DNA from: Saccharomycopsis fibuligera x Saccharomycopsis cf. fibuligera
Lineage: Eukaryota > Ascomycota > Saccharomycetes > Ascoideales > Saccharomycopsidaceae
Assembly (NCBI GenBank): GCA_001936135.1
Contig: CP012821.1
Span: 434,001-498,000 of the forward strand
DNA: 64,000 nt
Reading direction: 5' to 3'
Position numbers and translations under genes: made by a program. Numbering within the stretch: position 1 is the first letter of the stretch; every line of letters begins with the position of its first letter. This document shows positions 1 through 10,878 of the stretch, one piece after another. The notes beneath the pieces were generated by a model, which saw only the letters and a list, made by a program, of their open reading frames with translations, was not told where the DNA came from and ran no database searches.

Positions 1-573
1 ATACTTAGTAGTCTACTAAATGCCGTTACTGCCCAGCAGATAATCCAATATACACTGACGTCGGCTATACTATATCGTTCATATAATCCAAAGTATCGCT
101 CAATACTAGAGTCACTAAAACTGCGACTGCTACAATCACCACGACTACCACGATTTCCGTTGTGTAATTTGGTGATTCCATTTATTATTCAAACACATAC
201 TCACTCGAACGTGTAAGTTTCCAAGTCATCTAGACAAGGTAGATACGTACCCAATAAACTCAGCCTATTCTGGTTTATTTTGTTCTATTAAGCGCACATT
301 CACATCAAACGTTACGGCGCCTCAAGTCATTCAATTTGCCATCCATTATAGCATTCTGATTTTTAGTCACCTATCATTTCATACAGCCCATCTTTGCATT
401 TTTATTACTTTTCTATACCCTCAAGTCATCACTTGAGTTTTGTTATATATGCAACTTGGCATCTAGCTTTACAACAAATTGACGAAAGCAGTATTTCTCA
501 TCCATATTTAATTTTCAATTTCCATAAATAGTATTCGTTACTGAAGACACCGCAAACAACACACAACTGCCCC
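1..573. other. Intergenic, upstream of the UBP3-like gene
   Basis: No ORF of note or RNA gene is visible. The stretch is AT-rich with several TATA-like runs and presumably holds the promoter and 5' leader of the gene starting at 574. No binding site is assigned. Confidence 0.6.
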
Positions 574-1101
574 ATGTCTGCACAGCATCACCAAGCAACA
601 AGTGACATATCTCTGAACTATCCAATATTTTTCGGCACAAACGAGGTGGATTTCGAAGTGAACCGTGAAAAGACCAGAGTTTATAAGCAGAAGTTGAAGA
701 TTAAGGCAAAAGCTGAGGCTCAAAGAGCAGCAAAATCAGAAGCTCAGCTGGCAGAAGCAGTAACAAGCAATAATAATAACAATTATAAGAGAAACAGCAC
801 ACAAAATGTTACAAGTGGTACACAGATACAGAAGCAACAGCAACAGCAGCAAACACAACAAACACAACAACAGGAAAAACAATTACAAGATAATAATAAA
901 GTGCAGCTGAATGATCAAAGCACAGTACAGCAGCAGTCAACCGCAATTGAGAATATAAAGAAACAAGAACAACTAAAGCCAACGATAGGAAAAGTATCAT
1001 GGTCGGCGATCGCAACTAAGAGTTTAATTAATCAAAAGAAGCATAAACAACAGCAGCAACAACAACAACAACAACAACAGCAGCAGCAGCAGCAACAGCA
1101 G

Positions 1102-1143
<42 letters not shown>

Positions 1144-2856
1144 AAGAGAGACACAACTAATGAACATGAAAAATCCACAAGTAGTGGGAAAACTACTGAG
1201 AATAACAGTACTATAACTAGCACTAATACTACTCCTGAACCTACCAGTAAACCAGCCCAATCACAGACCTCAGCTTCATCAACCTCAGCTTCAGTAACCC
1301 CGGCACCAGCAGTAGCGCTAGCTCCCGCACCGGTACCTGCTACACCAGCGTTGGTAAGCTCTATTGAACCGCTTGCCATTGTGCTTATTCGCATCATGTT
1401 TCAAAATAAGTACGTCCCAAAACTTACTCCAACCGTCAAACCTCGCGGGTTGGTAAATACTGGTAACATCTGTTTCATGTCATCTATTTTGCAGGTTTTA
1501 CTTTATTGCACTCCATTTTATAATGTTTTGAAAACTATTGAGAAAAGAGCGCAAAAAGCATTATTTAATTCAATGACACCATTATTGGACGCTACTTTGG
1601 ATTTTATTGATGAATTCAATCCAAACAAATCCCAACATAGTGCCAGCAGTGTTAATGGGAACATCAATGGCAGCGCTAATGATTTTGGTTTACCTTTAAA
1701 TCCAGAGAAATTTTACGATGCCTTGAGCAAACATTCAAGATTTTCACATTTGAAACTTGGACAACAAGAAGACGCTGAAGAATTTTTAGGCTACTTTTTA
1801 GATGGTCTTCACGAGGAATTTTGTGCGGTCTTGAAAAATATCAAGCCATACGAAAGGGATGGTTTGCTTGCTTCCATAAACAATGAACCAGTAAGAAATT
1901 TGGTTAGCAACACGCTAAACGCATTCACTAATTCCAATGGCAGCATCAGCACCACAACCACAGAAAACGAGTCTTCATCAACAACTATAGCCAGCGGCAC
2001 TAGTACTAGCACTAGTGCTAGTGGTATAAGTAGCAGCAACGATTGGCAAGAAGTTGGTGGCGGTGGTTCCGGCAAAGCTAAGAATAAAACCGTTGCTAAA
2101 CGAATTGTTGAAGTGAAACCAACCCCAATCACATTTTTATTCGGAGGTCAATTCAGATCTGAGCTTGAGGTGCCAAAACCGAAAAATGCAAGGTCTGTCA
2201 CTTTGGATCCTTTCCAACATGTTCAATTAGATATTTCTAATGAAAACGTTGACTCGTTGGAAACGGCATTTAAGCAGTTTTCCGCTCCTGAAGAAATTTC
2301 ATACAAGTCTAAGGACCACCAAAATCGGGAAATTGTCGCTAGAAAACAAACCTTCATTGACAAATTGCCTAAAGTGTTGGTAATTCATTTGAAACGGTTC
2401 TCTTACGTTTCGCCAAATGATGAATTTTTAGCCAATGAATTTGCGTATGCTGGTAACGGACATGCTAACGGCAACGGCTATGCTGCTGCATTTGGAGATG
2501 GCGCCGGAAATGGCAACAGTGGCGCTTCTTTATTCGGGGCCATGGGCCATGTTGAAAAATTGAAAAAACGCATTTCCTACAGCCATAAGTTACAAATTCC
2601 AAACGAATGCTTGTCCAAACCATTGCAAATGAATTCCCAAGTGTCCAAGAATTACAAGTTGACTGGAGTTGTGTACCATCATGGATCGAGTACCGATGTA
2701 GGCCACTATACGGTTGATGTGTTGAGACCAGATAAGCAAAGCTGGATTCGGATTGATGATACTAAGGTCGAGGCGATTAAATTGGAGGAAGTTATTTTGA
2801 ATGGAGATAAAGAAGATGCCAAGAGTGCTTATATTTTGATTTATGAGAGGGTTTAA
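574..2856 (+). CDS. UBP3: Ubiquitin C-terminal hydrolase, UBP3/USP10-like
   Basis: Thiol-dependent deubiquitinase. In budding yeast Ubp3 works with Bre5 on Sec23, in ribophagy and in transcription. The 760-residue product has a disordered Gln/Asn/Thr-rich N-terminal third with an uninterrupted 32-Gln tract (1048-1143) and an Ala/Pro stretch. The USP domain follows from about residue 287. The Cys box GLVNTGNICFMSS puts the nucleophile at Cys300. The His box STDVGHYTVDV puts the general base at His711, and the WIRIDD segment completes the C-terminal catalytic motif. A QQEDAEEF box and the LPKVLVIHLKRF strand are also present. Insertions of Ser/Thr- and Gly/Asn-rich sequence split the catalytic domain, as is common in fungal Ubp3. 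The start is the first in-frame ATG after a long upstream stretch. Family membership is firm; UBP3 over other USPs rests on the Cys-box context and general architecture. Confidence 0.88.
1048..1143 (+). repeat. CAA/CAG trinucleotide tract (32 Gln) in UBP3
   Basis: Thirty-two consecutive CAA/CAG codons, mixed rather than pure, in frame with the UBP3-like gene. A second, shorter Gln-rich stretch lies around 829-890. Mixed codons usually make such tracts more stable than pure CAG, but length polymorphism between strains is likely. Confidence 0.98.
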
Positions 2857-4880
2857 ATCTGCTGAAAGTCTGCCTTTTGTCATATTATGTTGAATTAAAA
2901 ATAGCAGGGGTCAGAGAAGGACGAAAACAGGAAGAAAATGACAGTGGGCGCTGATTGTTACCCATCGGCAAATTTCCTCACTGGCAAATTGCCTGCTTAG
3001 TCTTTTGATCTGCCAAGCTAGCTCATGGGCTATGAGCTAGCTCCAACGATTGGGACCCTGCATGTGCTCAATTGAAGCTGTTTTTTATTTTTTAGCAAAC
3101 TACAATGCTAATCTTGTTTTTTAGTCTATCCTTGCACCTTTTTTTCCCCTTGACGCGCGCCTCCTTATGAGATTCAGATCGCTTGCTAGTGGCGTTACGT
3201 TTTTCATTGCCAGCTAGATGTATAATCTTGTTTGTCGAATTATCCTCTGTTGTTGAACATTCTCTACGACTCGCTTGCCAAGCCCATGCATTGTTTCTTG
3301 CCTATTGCTGGTTGCTCGGTTTTTTTTGTTCGATTTGTGCCGTCATCAGGCATGAGGTTGGTTGCGTGTGACGTTGATGAATTTTGCCGAATTGACTCTG
3401 GGTCGATCCAGGATTAGTGAAATGACGAGCTCTTGGGGACTAAAGATCGAGGAACAGAGATCAACGGTAAGAAACTTATATCTTGCATCTTGGCATTTTC
3501 ATATCTTTTTCTGAAAATACCGAGACTAACGACAGTGGTAAAATGGGAATAACAAAGAAAAGGAAAAAAGCCGAATCAATAGAAAGTTGCTCGGATTGCC
3601 ATTAAGCCGCTTACCACTGGTTTTCTTCGTAGAAAACCGTCGGTTACTGCTATCACCACTAATAATCACTTTGCCACTGTACCACTCTATTATTTCACCA
3701 CTTTACCCTCTATTACTCTATTAATTTTTTGCTGATTTATTATGTGTTTTTTGCATTCATATTGTTTCTGTTTTTGCATTTGCATTACTCAATTGATAGA
3801 TGAGTGTATAGCTAATTACCTAGGCAGCTAGTCCAAGCTAATCTAACCCTACCTGTAAATATAAAGAAATCTTATATCGCTGTCATGTAGTAGCTAATCT
3901 CAACGGCGGCTCAAAAGATTTGAGGCTTAGTCCGATTAAATAGATACACGGCAAGACAGATACGAAGCAGGAAGTTGTGCCTCGAGGCAGATGGGACAAA
4001 AAAGGCACCAAGGCTTTACGATAAGGCATGTGCACGGCAAGACACAAAATACCATTCCGCTGTCGAATGCAACTGACTTAACTTTCACTTGCTACAACTG
4101 ATTGATTTTTATTAAAACGGTGGTATCCGAGAAGCCACAGCTGGCTGGATGGAAAGCAATGATTGGCGACTGGCAACACTGACATTGCAACTGCCATGAA
4201 TGCTAGATGCAACAAGGATACACATAGACCTACTATTTCGTGCAGCACTGCAACATTGCAATATACCCTTGCGTTGACTGATGATGAGTTACACTCAAGG
4301 TAACTGAGCAATCGTGGCAACCATGTGCCATATCAATTGGATATTGCAATTACCACATGTTAGGAAACCGAGCTCACTTTCGCACCCCGAGCACACTTTC
4401 TGCATGGCAGAATCAAAATTGATGAAATGGTAAATTGAGCATATGCTTTGACAGGGGATACCTGGCTACTGGCTAAAACTTACTTTCCGCCTTTGGCCAT
4501 ATTAGCTATCAGTACACAACACACATCCAGCATTCGGCAATAGCAATGGTGACGACGGTTACCTCGATACATGTTGCTGTGCCGTTTGTAGTGTGTTGTC
4601 GTGCGCGGTCTCAAAGGAGCAGAATGATGTGGGCCGCCAAGATTCCTTGCGGACGGAGGCTTGACGCGTGCAATCGCTTTTCCTGTGTTGTCATCAACAG
4701 TTTTATTTATACTCTGTTCGCATCCCATCCATCTAAAGACAACACCTCATGGCTACACTGCTGCCCGGCTCTTTACACTACTCACTTTCGTATACTCAGC
4801 ATACACATATTTCTGCCTGGCAACAGCAACATCAGCAGCAACAGCAACAGATAGCACAATACAGCAAGTCAATTGACACC
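2857..4880. other. 2-kb intergenic region between UBP3-like gene and PBN1
   Basis: No convincing gene. It contains an 11-bp perfect hairpin (3016-3042), a 7-bp hairpin (3619-3638), a run of CCACT-type short repeats (about 3611-3720) and a near-duplicate 13-mer (4369-4381 and 4388-4400, one mismatch). Short ORFs on both strands show no recognisable domain. The right part is presumably the PBN1 promoter. Confidence 0.6.
3016..3042. repeat. Perfect 11-bp inverted repeat, 5-nt loop
   Basis: Positions 3016-3026 and 3032-3042 are exact reverse complements around the loop GGGCT, about 160 bp past the UBP3 stop codon. It could fold in the 3' UTR or act as a protein site; the function is unknown. Confidence 0.85.
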
Positions 4881-7076
4881 ATGATCAAACATAGAGTTAC
4901 CGTCCTCACGACAAACAGCGTCGAATCAAACACCCACGCAGACAAAAACAACAGCAAGGACGAGTTGTACTTGTCTCGGGGAAAGTGGGTCTTGCCCAGT
5001 GGAGAGTACCAACGTCAAGACCGTTTCACCTTTCCTGGCGAGTTTTTGTTCACCAAAAATCATGAAAACAACAACAACAACAATAACGATAACGACAATG
5101 ATAGTAGTCAATTGATTAATGATGAGAAGGACCAAATTGGGCAATTTGCAATCCAGTGGCAAACCTACAATACCTCAATCATTGCTAACCATCATGAAGT
5201 CAGAGCGCCTCAGTTGGCGAACTTGAACAATGCCTTTTCCAAGTTTATTGAACCGGGCTATTCCATCTTTTTTGCCCCCGACTCTGGAACTGAAGCGCAA
5301 GAAGCAAAAGCAGGGGGCGATAGTGATGCGGTAAAAAGTCTTGGTAAGAAATTGAAAGTGCTTAATGCAGCACAATTGAATGACTTCAACGTCACCGCGG
5401 CTCAGTTTGTGCGGAATCCTGTGGCATGGCATTATTTTGATAATGAAAGCAATAACAACAAGAATGACCAATTACCAGCCAAGTTGCAACAGAGACTCGT
5501 TGATTTAATTTGCCAGAAGGAGCCAAAAACCACAATCAAAGATGGCAAGACGCTTCATGAACACTGCGTTTCCAATTACGAAAAATTGTTGCCAAAAGCT
5601 ACTTCTGTTTCTCTAGAGTATGCCAATCCCTTAATCTACTCCAACAAAGCTCAGCAAGACGACGCTACTGCTAATGATCAAGTTGTACTTACGTTGCATT
5701 GGCATGCTGGAAGCTTGACGAATTCCAGTTCAACAATTTACAAGTCCCCTGAACATTATAAGCGGGAAATCGGATTATTTGAAATCGATCACCGTGCTTC
5801 TCAAGTCAATGACTTGAACTTGTATGGGCTAACCGCTGAGCTACCATCACCGTTGCCTCCGGCACAAAATGAAGATGGTGCAGCTGAAGGAGAAAGCGCA
5901 CCATATGACGAGGACAAAGATATTAGAGTGGCTCAAAAGACCATGTTTTATTTACATCCCCGCCATTTGCATTTGAGCAAACTTGCTTATAATTCCAGCT
6001 TCAAGCAGCCGGTGGGGCTACATCCAGTGCACCGCGTTTCGTTAAAGATTGACGCTAATGGTGATAGCGATAGGGGTGCTTCACAGAGTATCAAAAGAAA
6101 CGCCACCTCGGGAAAACTTTCATTGCAACCACCGATGAACAACAAGTTGTTTGATTGTGAGTTGTATTCGTATTATCGTTTACCAAACCAGGTCTTCTTG
6201 GACAAGAATGAATATTCCGATTCCAAATACAATGGTAATGCTAATTTGAAGTTATTAGGGGTCTGGGGCGAAACTGATTTGGAAAAGCCAAGCTACAAGG
6301 TCGACAAATGGGGCAGTGATGCGTTGTTTAGAGTAAATGTTGAAACTAGAGACGACGATTATTTTGACGCTGCTAAGGAGTTGAAACTGCCAATTGATGA
6401 AAGTAAAGGTCAAGATAGCGTTGACTTGTATAAAGTTAAATTGCATTCAAGATATCAAAGCGTGACAAACACTGGCGATAGCACTACTGCTTCCATTCCT
6501 AAGCCTGATTTGTTTTGGGCTTGTGAGGCATCAAAATATAAGCTTGCGCGGGCTGTCCAAGACCACCTAATCAGTGAGACTGTTGCTGAAGATTTACAAA
6601 AATCATTCAGTGAGCAGCTTATCCATGCCAATCCATTAGACAACAAACTAGGATTGAATTTGGATGGATTGTTCACCAACAACACTGTGTTCTTCCATTT
6701 TGATCAAAAGTTTGATATTGATAATGCTACTGATTTGCTCGAAGGCAAAATTGCCGACAATGGCACCCAAGCCACGAAGCTTGGTCTTATTAAACCTGGC
6801 ACAATCACCAATGATGCATTCCAGGACAAATTTGGTATTCCCACAGGAAACGTTAATGATTTTATAACAGTTCAGGTCATAACTTTAATTACAGTGGTGC
6901 TTAGTTTGGCCTTTTTTATTGACAAGTTTTACAATGAGTATGCTGGCAGATTGGTTACTAACGCAGAGCCGATTGAAGCTGGAGCAGTGGTGACTGAGAC
7001 CAAAAAGACAGCTGCGATTGGTGGAACTGGTGACCAAGTAAGCGAGGTCAAGACTGAAGTCAAGAAGAATATTTAG
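4881..7076 (+). CDS. PBN1: Pbn1, GPI-mannosyltransferase I subunit (PIG-X family)
   Basis: ER membrane protein needed with Gpi14 for adding the first mannose to GPI anchors, and for ER processing of protease B. The start chosen here (731 residues) begins MIKHRVTVL, matching the conserved Pbn1 N-terminus. An in-frame ATG at 4749 would add 44 Gln-rich residues and is less likely. Further family matches are the segment PVGLHPVHRV, a WGSDALFRV segment, the SRYQSV strand and a single C-terminal transmembrane helix at about residues 671-690 followed by a short tail. Several N-x-S/T sites fit a lumenal domain. It is much longer than S. cerevisiae Pbn1 (416 residues) because of Asn/Asp-rich and acidic insertions. 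The identification rests on recalled motif similarity and topology. Confidence 0.82.
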   Translation: MIKHRVTVLTTNSVESNTHADKNNSKDELYLSRGKWVLPSGEYQRQDRFTFPGEFLFTKNHENNNNNNNDNDNDSSQLINDEKDQIGQFAIQWQTYNTSIIANHHEVRAPQLANLNNAFSKFIEPGYSIFFAPDSGTEAQEAKAGGDSDAVKSLGKKLKVLNAAQLNDFNVTAAQFVRNPVAWHYFDNESNNNKNDQLPAKLQQRLVDLICQKEPKTTIKDGKTLHEHCVSNYEKLLPKATSVSLEYANPLIYSNKAQQDDATANDQVVLTLHWHAGSLTNSSSTIYKSPEHYKREIGLFEIDHRASQVNDLNLYGLTAELPSPLPPAQNEDGAAEGESAPYDEDKDIRVAQKTMFYLHPRHLHLSKLAYNSSFKQPVGLHPVHRVSLKIDANGDSDRGASQSIKRNATSGKLSLQPPMNNKLFDCELYSYYRLPNQVFLDKNEYSDSKYNGNANLKLLGVWGETDLEKPSYKVDKWGSDALFRVNVETRDDDYFDAAKELKLPIDESKGQDSVDLYKVKLHSRYQSVTNTGDSTTASIPKPDLFWACEASKYKLARAVQDHLISETVAEDLQKSFSEQLIHANPLDNKLGLNLDGLFTNNTVFFHFDQKFDIDNATDLLEGKIADNGTQATKLGLIKPGTITNDAFQDKFGIPTGNVNDFITVQVITLITVVLSLAFFIDKFYNEYAGRLVTNAEPIEAGAVVTETKKTAAIGGTGDQVSEVKTEVKKNI

Positions 7077-7601
7077 ACGGGCTGTTTGAGCTTGTGTTTT
7101 ATAAGTATGTATGTTTATGAAAAAAAGAAGTGAAGAAGCAATGAAGTAGAATCACACCAGTGTAGAAAACAGTATATTTACTGTTGGCTGTTTTATAGAA
7201 ACACCTTCTTTTTACGGATTTACAGTTTTTTTACACTTTTTTTTGAAAAGGATGATTCGTTCGAGATTTGTGGATCGTGGCTCGTAAGTTGTGTGTTTTG
7301 CCTGTTCGTTCCGTATTCGGTGCTGTTGTTTTAGTAGTTGAGTAGCATACCACTCTCTGGCACTCAGCTGTGGATGCTGCCATCGCTGTGATTCAAAGAC
7401 TTCCACGTTATCTTGCGCGAGTGCGATCGCCGCATACGAAAAGCAAAAACTCAAAACAAAATCGGCCATCGCCTCGGGAGCCAAAGCCTGAGTTTAGTAC
7501 GATTAGCTTCTCGCGGGTGGTATAACATTGGCGCTCATATAGCACTCCGTGCAATAGCACTGACACATTGAGATCAAAGAAGATAGCGAACCTTAATCGC
7601 A
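7077..7601. other. Intergenic, upstream of the aminotransferase gene
   Basis: The first ~150 bp are the AT-rich 3' flank of PBN1; the rest is upstream of the gene at 7602. Antisense ORFs here look like chance. No specific site is assigned. Confidence 0.5.
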
Positions 7602-9008
7602 ATGTCAAAAGCTTCGAAGACCATCAACTTATTCTCTGGCCACCCGACTATTCGTCTCTTGCCCCGCCAGGAAATCGTTCAAGCTACAAACAACATTCTC
7701 TTCCCAAAATCAGACTCAACCAATGGCAACGACTATGAAGAACTTTACGCCGATGGAAAGAATCGTCATCCCTTATCTTATGGTTCCGATGAAGGGAGTT
7801 ACTGGGTCCGTGATGAGTTAGCGCAATGGCTCAACCGCACCTTTCAACCTGGCCATAGTAACGACAGCACCAGCAAAGGAGCACTAACTGCTGACGATAT
7901 CAATTTGACTGGCGGCTCATCATACGGTGTGCTTAACGCGCTCTTGCAATGCACTTTAGCACAAACCAACTACACCAAACAAGCCTTTATCGTCACCCCC
8001 GCATATTATCTCATTAATAACTGCTTCATTGATGCTGGGTTCGGCGGCAAGATAACTGCTATTGACGAGGGGCCAGATGGCGACTCGTTGAATTTGAAAT
8101 ATTTGGAGGAGAAATTAGCGTGGCATGAAAAGCACTCGAAGCAGAGCGACAGTGAGCTCGAAGAATCGTTGAAGATTATCAATGATAGTGGCCGGGGAGG
8201 AAGAAATTGGAAAAAAGTTTACAAGTACGTGTTTTGGTGTGTACCTACGTTCAGCAATCCCGGGGGTGTTACGTTGCTGGAAAAGACTAAATTGAGGTTG
8301 ATTGAAATTGCAAGAAAATACGATGTCTTGATAATCACTGATGATGTCTACGATGTGCTTGATTTCAGAAATGCCAAAGTCAACAAGTCGTCGGCAGCAC
8401 CAGCAGTACCATATAAGAGACTCGTCACTTTGGATCGTGAAACCTTGCCTGAAGACAACCAATGGGGCAATACCATTTCCAATGCCTCCTTTTCCAAAAT
8501 CATTGCCCCAGGACTACGTGTCGGCTGGCAAGCAACTGCCACCCCAAAGTTAGCTTCTCAGTTAGGTCGGGGCGGGGCTAACTTGTCCGGTGGATCACCA
8601 TCGCAACTCAATGCTAATATTGCGGGCGACTTGATCCGCACCGGCACTATTGACAAAATTATCGCAAACTTTGTCAACGTTTATGCGGAAAGAGCACGAG
8701 CAGTCAAAGAAAACGTTGAACGGTACTTGCCGAAGGGAACCAAGTTGCAAGGTGGCAATGGTGGATATTTTGTCTGGATTACGTTGCCTGAGGGCCAGGG
8801 TTACGATGCACATTTGATTTGCGCAAAGGCAGAGGAGAGAAACGTCAGATTGGCTAATGGCGAGAATTTTGAGGTTAGTGGAGATGGTAGAGATTGGGGA
8901 AAAGGGAGTGTTCGAGTTAGTATTAGTTTGGTGGAGTTGGAAGATATTGAAGAAGGCTTCAAGATCTGGGGCGAGGTTTGTGAGGAGGTTAGGAATGCAG
9001 CAAAGTGA
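7602..9008 (+). CDS. PLP-dependent class I/II aminotransferase (YER152C-like, 2-aminoadipate type)
   Basis: Fold-type I PLP aminotransferase of 468 residues, close in layout to S. cerevisiae Yer152c, which has 2-aminoadipate transaminase activity in vitro. Visible motifs are the GGSSYGVLNALL segment that contacts the cofactor phosphate, an NPGG turn replacing the usual NPTG, the DDVYD aspartate that binds the pyridine nitrogen, and SFSKIIAPGLRVGW with the Schiff-base lysine at Lys299. The C-terminal VRVSISLVELEDIEEG region fits the small domain. No mitochondrial presequence is evident. A CTG codon at 8277-8279 falls where relatives usually carry Ser, which fits CUG-Ser decoding. The in vivo substrate cannot be read from the sequence. 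Confidence 0.88.
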   Translation: MSKASKTINLFSGHPTIRLLPRQEIVQATNNILFPKSDSTNGNDYEELYADGKNRHPLSYGSDEGSYWVRDELAQWLNRTFQPGHSNDSTSKGALTADDINLTGGSSYGVLNALLQCTLAQTNYTKQAFIVTPAYYLINNCFIDAGFGGKITAIDEGPDGDSLNLKYLEEKLAWHEKHSKQSDSELEESLKIINDSGRGGRNWKKVYKYVFWCVPTFSNPGGVTLLEKTKLRLIEIARKYDVLIITDDVYDVLDFRNAKVNKSSAAPAVPYKRLVTLDRETLPEDNQWGNTISNASFSKIIAPGLRVGWQATATPKLASQLGRGGANLSGGSPSQLNANIAGDLIRTGTIDKIIANFVNVYAERARAVKENVERYLPKGTKLQGGNGGYFVWITLPEGQGYDAHLICAKAEERNVRLANGENFEVSGDGRDWGKGSVRVSISLVELEDIEEGFKIWGEVCEEVRNAAK

Positions 9009-9174
9009 GCAAGAGCAAGAACGCTTTTTGCATTCTAGAACATAGTCAGCTTGGTCTATTCCTTTTCCGTTAGAGACCAGCAGATTTATCTTTTGCGGGT
9101 ATGTGTGTGTGTGCAAGTTTGTTGTTTGTTTATTTTACGATACTTTCTTTTACTCCTAGTTAGTCAATATTCCC

Positions 9175-9198
9175 TTTTTTTTTTTTTTTTTTTTTTTT
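9175..9198. repeat. Poly(T) run, 24 nt
   Basis: Uninterrupted T24 about 170 bp past the aminotransferase stop codon. Confidence 0.95.
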
Positions 9199-9930
9199 GC
9201 TATGAACAATTCAAAACTCATAGTATTATATTTCATAGAAATAAAGATACAGTGTTTTTTTGAGTTCAGCTTTCTGTATATATTATCCAATTGTCTTTGA
9301 GAATTACCTAAATTTCTAGATGTCGAATTGTCTTTGCAAATAAAGCAAAAGGTCCATTTTTGGGAAAATTGTACGCATTCTAAGCTAGAATCAGCTTTAC
9401 AACAATGGGTGAGCTATTCCGTAACTTTTGAAACCTGCACTACTACCATCAAACGCAACAAAAAGCAAGTCGATCTTGCGGCAGAAGAGTAAGAAGCAAG
9501 AGAGAACTTTATAGTTACAAGAGAAGCATCACTAGTTTGGCTCACCCCCCGGTGCTGCGTCCAAACCGAAGAGGTGAGAGTGTGAAAAAAACCCTATCTG
9601 AGGAACAACAGTAACTGGTTATTCGAAAGCTGTCAATAAAAACAAAAGCAGAAACTTTTGAAACATTTTGAAAGTATACATTCATTTTATATTAACATGC
9701 CAGAAAGAAGCTAAATAGGTCATGATTATGCAAAAACGGAAAAAAGGGAAACGCCTTTAGACTTGAAAAATAGCCAGTTATTCTTCTATCGAAGAACTAA
9801 CTTGCCCCATAAATTATTCTAGTTTGATGATAGCAGCGCAACAGCTTAGTAGCCGTGCCTGAAAAAGAGAACATTGACAGCTATCCTGTTAATGACGTTG
9901 ACTGCAGTATATGTACAAGTTGGATTATAC

Positions 9931-9931
<1 letters not shown>

Positions 9932-9962
<31 letters not shown>
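9932..9962. repeat. Poly(A) run, 31 nt
   Basis: Uninterrupted A31, reading as poly(T) on the coding strand just past the MRPL37 stop codon. Confidence 0.95.
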
Positions 9963-9966
<4 letters not shown>

Positions 9967-10006
9967 ATTGAAAACCGAAATTCTAAATCATAGACAACCT
10001 TGTCTC

Positions 10007-10348
10007 TCACATCTTCGACAAAAAGTTATTAGATTTGATCTTTTTGATATTCTGCTTTCTCATTTCTTTTCTTTGAAATTTTATTGGATCCTGCTTTAAA
10101 ATTTCTGTCTGTTTAGCCGGATTTAAAAGGTCCCACAACCATTCTGGATATTCTTCGTCTTTCAAAGCTACTGGTTCCTTGCCGGCCTTTTTGATCTGGA
10201 GATTAAGACTGGTACCCTCGACACAGCTAGATTTTGGTGCCGTTTTAGCAGCAGCGGCGGTAGCATTAGCGCTGGCACCAGATGCTTTGGCAGCATTCTG
10301 GAAAGCAGTAGCAACGCTGAAGAAACGATTTCCTAGTATTCTGATCAT
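10007..10348 (-). CDS. MRPL37: Mitochondrial large-subunit ribosomal protein mL54
   Basis: Component of the mitochondrial 54S/large ribosomal subunit (Mrpl37 in yeast, mL54 in unified naming). The 113-residue product from the chosen start begins MIRILGNRFFSVATAF, an amphipathic basic segment typical of a matrix presequence. An Ala-rich linker follows, then the conserved core with EYPEWLWDLL and a basic C-terminal helix ending in NNFLS. An upstream in-frame ATG would add 58 residues of poor, Lys-rich sequence and is rejected because the shorter start gives a good presequence. The length fits the yeast protein (about 105 residues). It is divergently arranged with the NUP82-like gene. Confidence 0.88.
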   Translation of the reverse strand: MIRILGNRFFSVATAFQNAAKASGASANATAAAAKTAPKSSCVEGTSLNLQIKKAGKEPVALKDEEYPEWLWDLLNPAKQTEILKQDPIKFQRKEMRKQNIKKIKSNNFLSKM

Positions 10349-10878
10349 CGAAATATGTGGTGGATGTTGGATGTGATTTAATTGACAGCCTAGTATCTTA
10401 TGGGTCGATCTTTTCTTCTTGTTGAATATTTTCGTTTTTTTTTTTTCAGTTTTCTGGTTTTGAACATCGCCAGTTGCCCGGATACAAATTACTATGATAG
10501 AATCCGCATACAAAGTGTGCAATACACGACAATTCTAACAGCGTCAATGGACGGTACAGCCTGGGGATACCAGTCAGAGTACCTATAAATAATATCAAAT
10601 ATGGATTTGAGGTATTCTGGGGAAAATGCGTGAACTGGTAGTGCAAAGTAGTAGAGCCGGAGAAGATGTATTGCCGTAGAATATATGGGGTGCGTACGCC
10701 TCCTGTTCACCGCCTAGAATCAAGGAGAAAAAACGAAAAAAAAAACAAAACCAAAAATACTGATATTAATACAACTAAAAAGAAGACAGTATAGAAACAC
10801 CCACCATTGCAACAGCAGCCCCAATTGGACATTGCTTAATAACTGCTACTGTCTATTTCGTTATATTAATGTTCCACA
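10349..10878. promoter_or_regulatory. Divergent promoter region between MRPL37 and NUP82-like gene
   Basis: 530 bp between two divergently transcribed genes, with A-rich and T-rich runs (for example A-rich 10725-10760). No specific factor site is assigned. Confidence 0.55.

Larger units (their letters stand above)
9009..10006. other. Convergent intergenic region with long T and A tracts
   Basis: This lies between two convergent genes. It holds a 24-nt T run (9175-9198), a 31-nt A run (9932-9962), and a CTCACC...GGTGAG inverted pair near 9541-9578. No coding sequence or RNA gene could be supported. Confidence 0.6.

Noticed and set aside
1024-1397. Antisense ORFs with polyLeu and polyCys over the UBP3 CAA/CAG tract
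   Set aside because: They are forced by the trinucleotide repeat on the other strand and overlap a well-supported gene.
4480-4728. Minus-strand 82-codon ORF starting MGCEQS, resembling a myristoylation site
   Set aside because: It lies in the PBN1 promoter, has no recognisable domain and contains basic low-information sequence.
9820-9900. TGATGAT...CTGA pattern suggesting a C/D snoRNA
   Set aside because: Box C has T instead of a purine at its first position, there is no proper final box D, and no terminal stem was seen.
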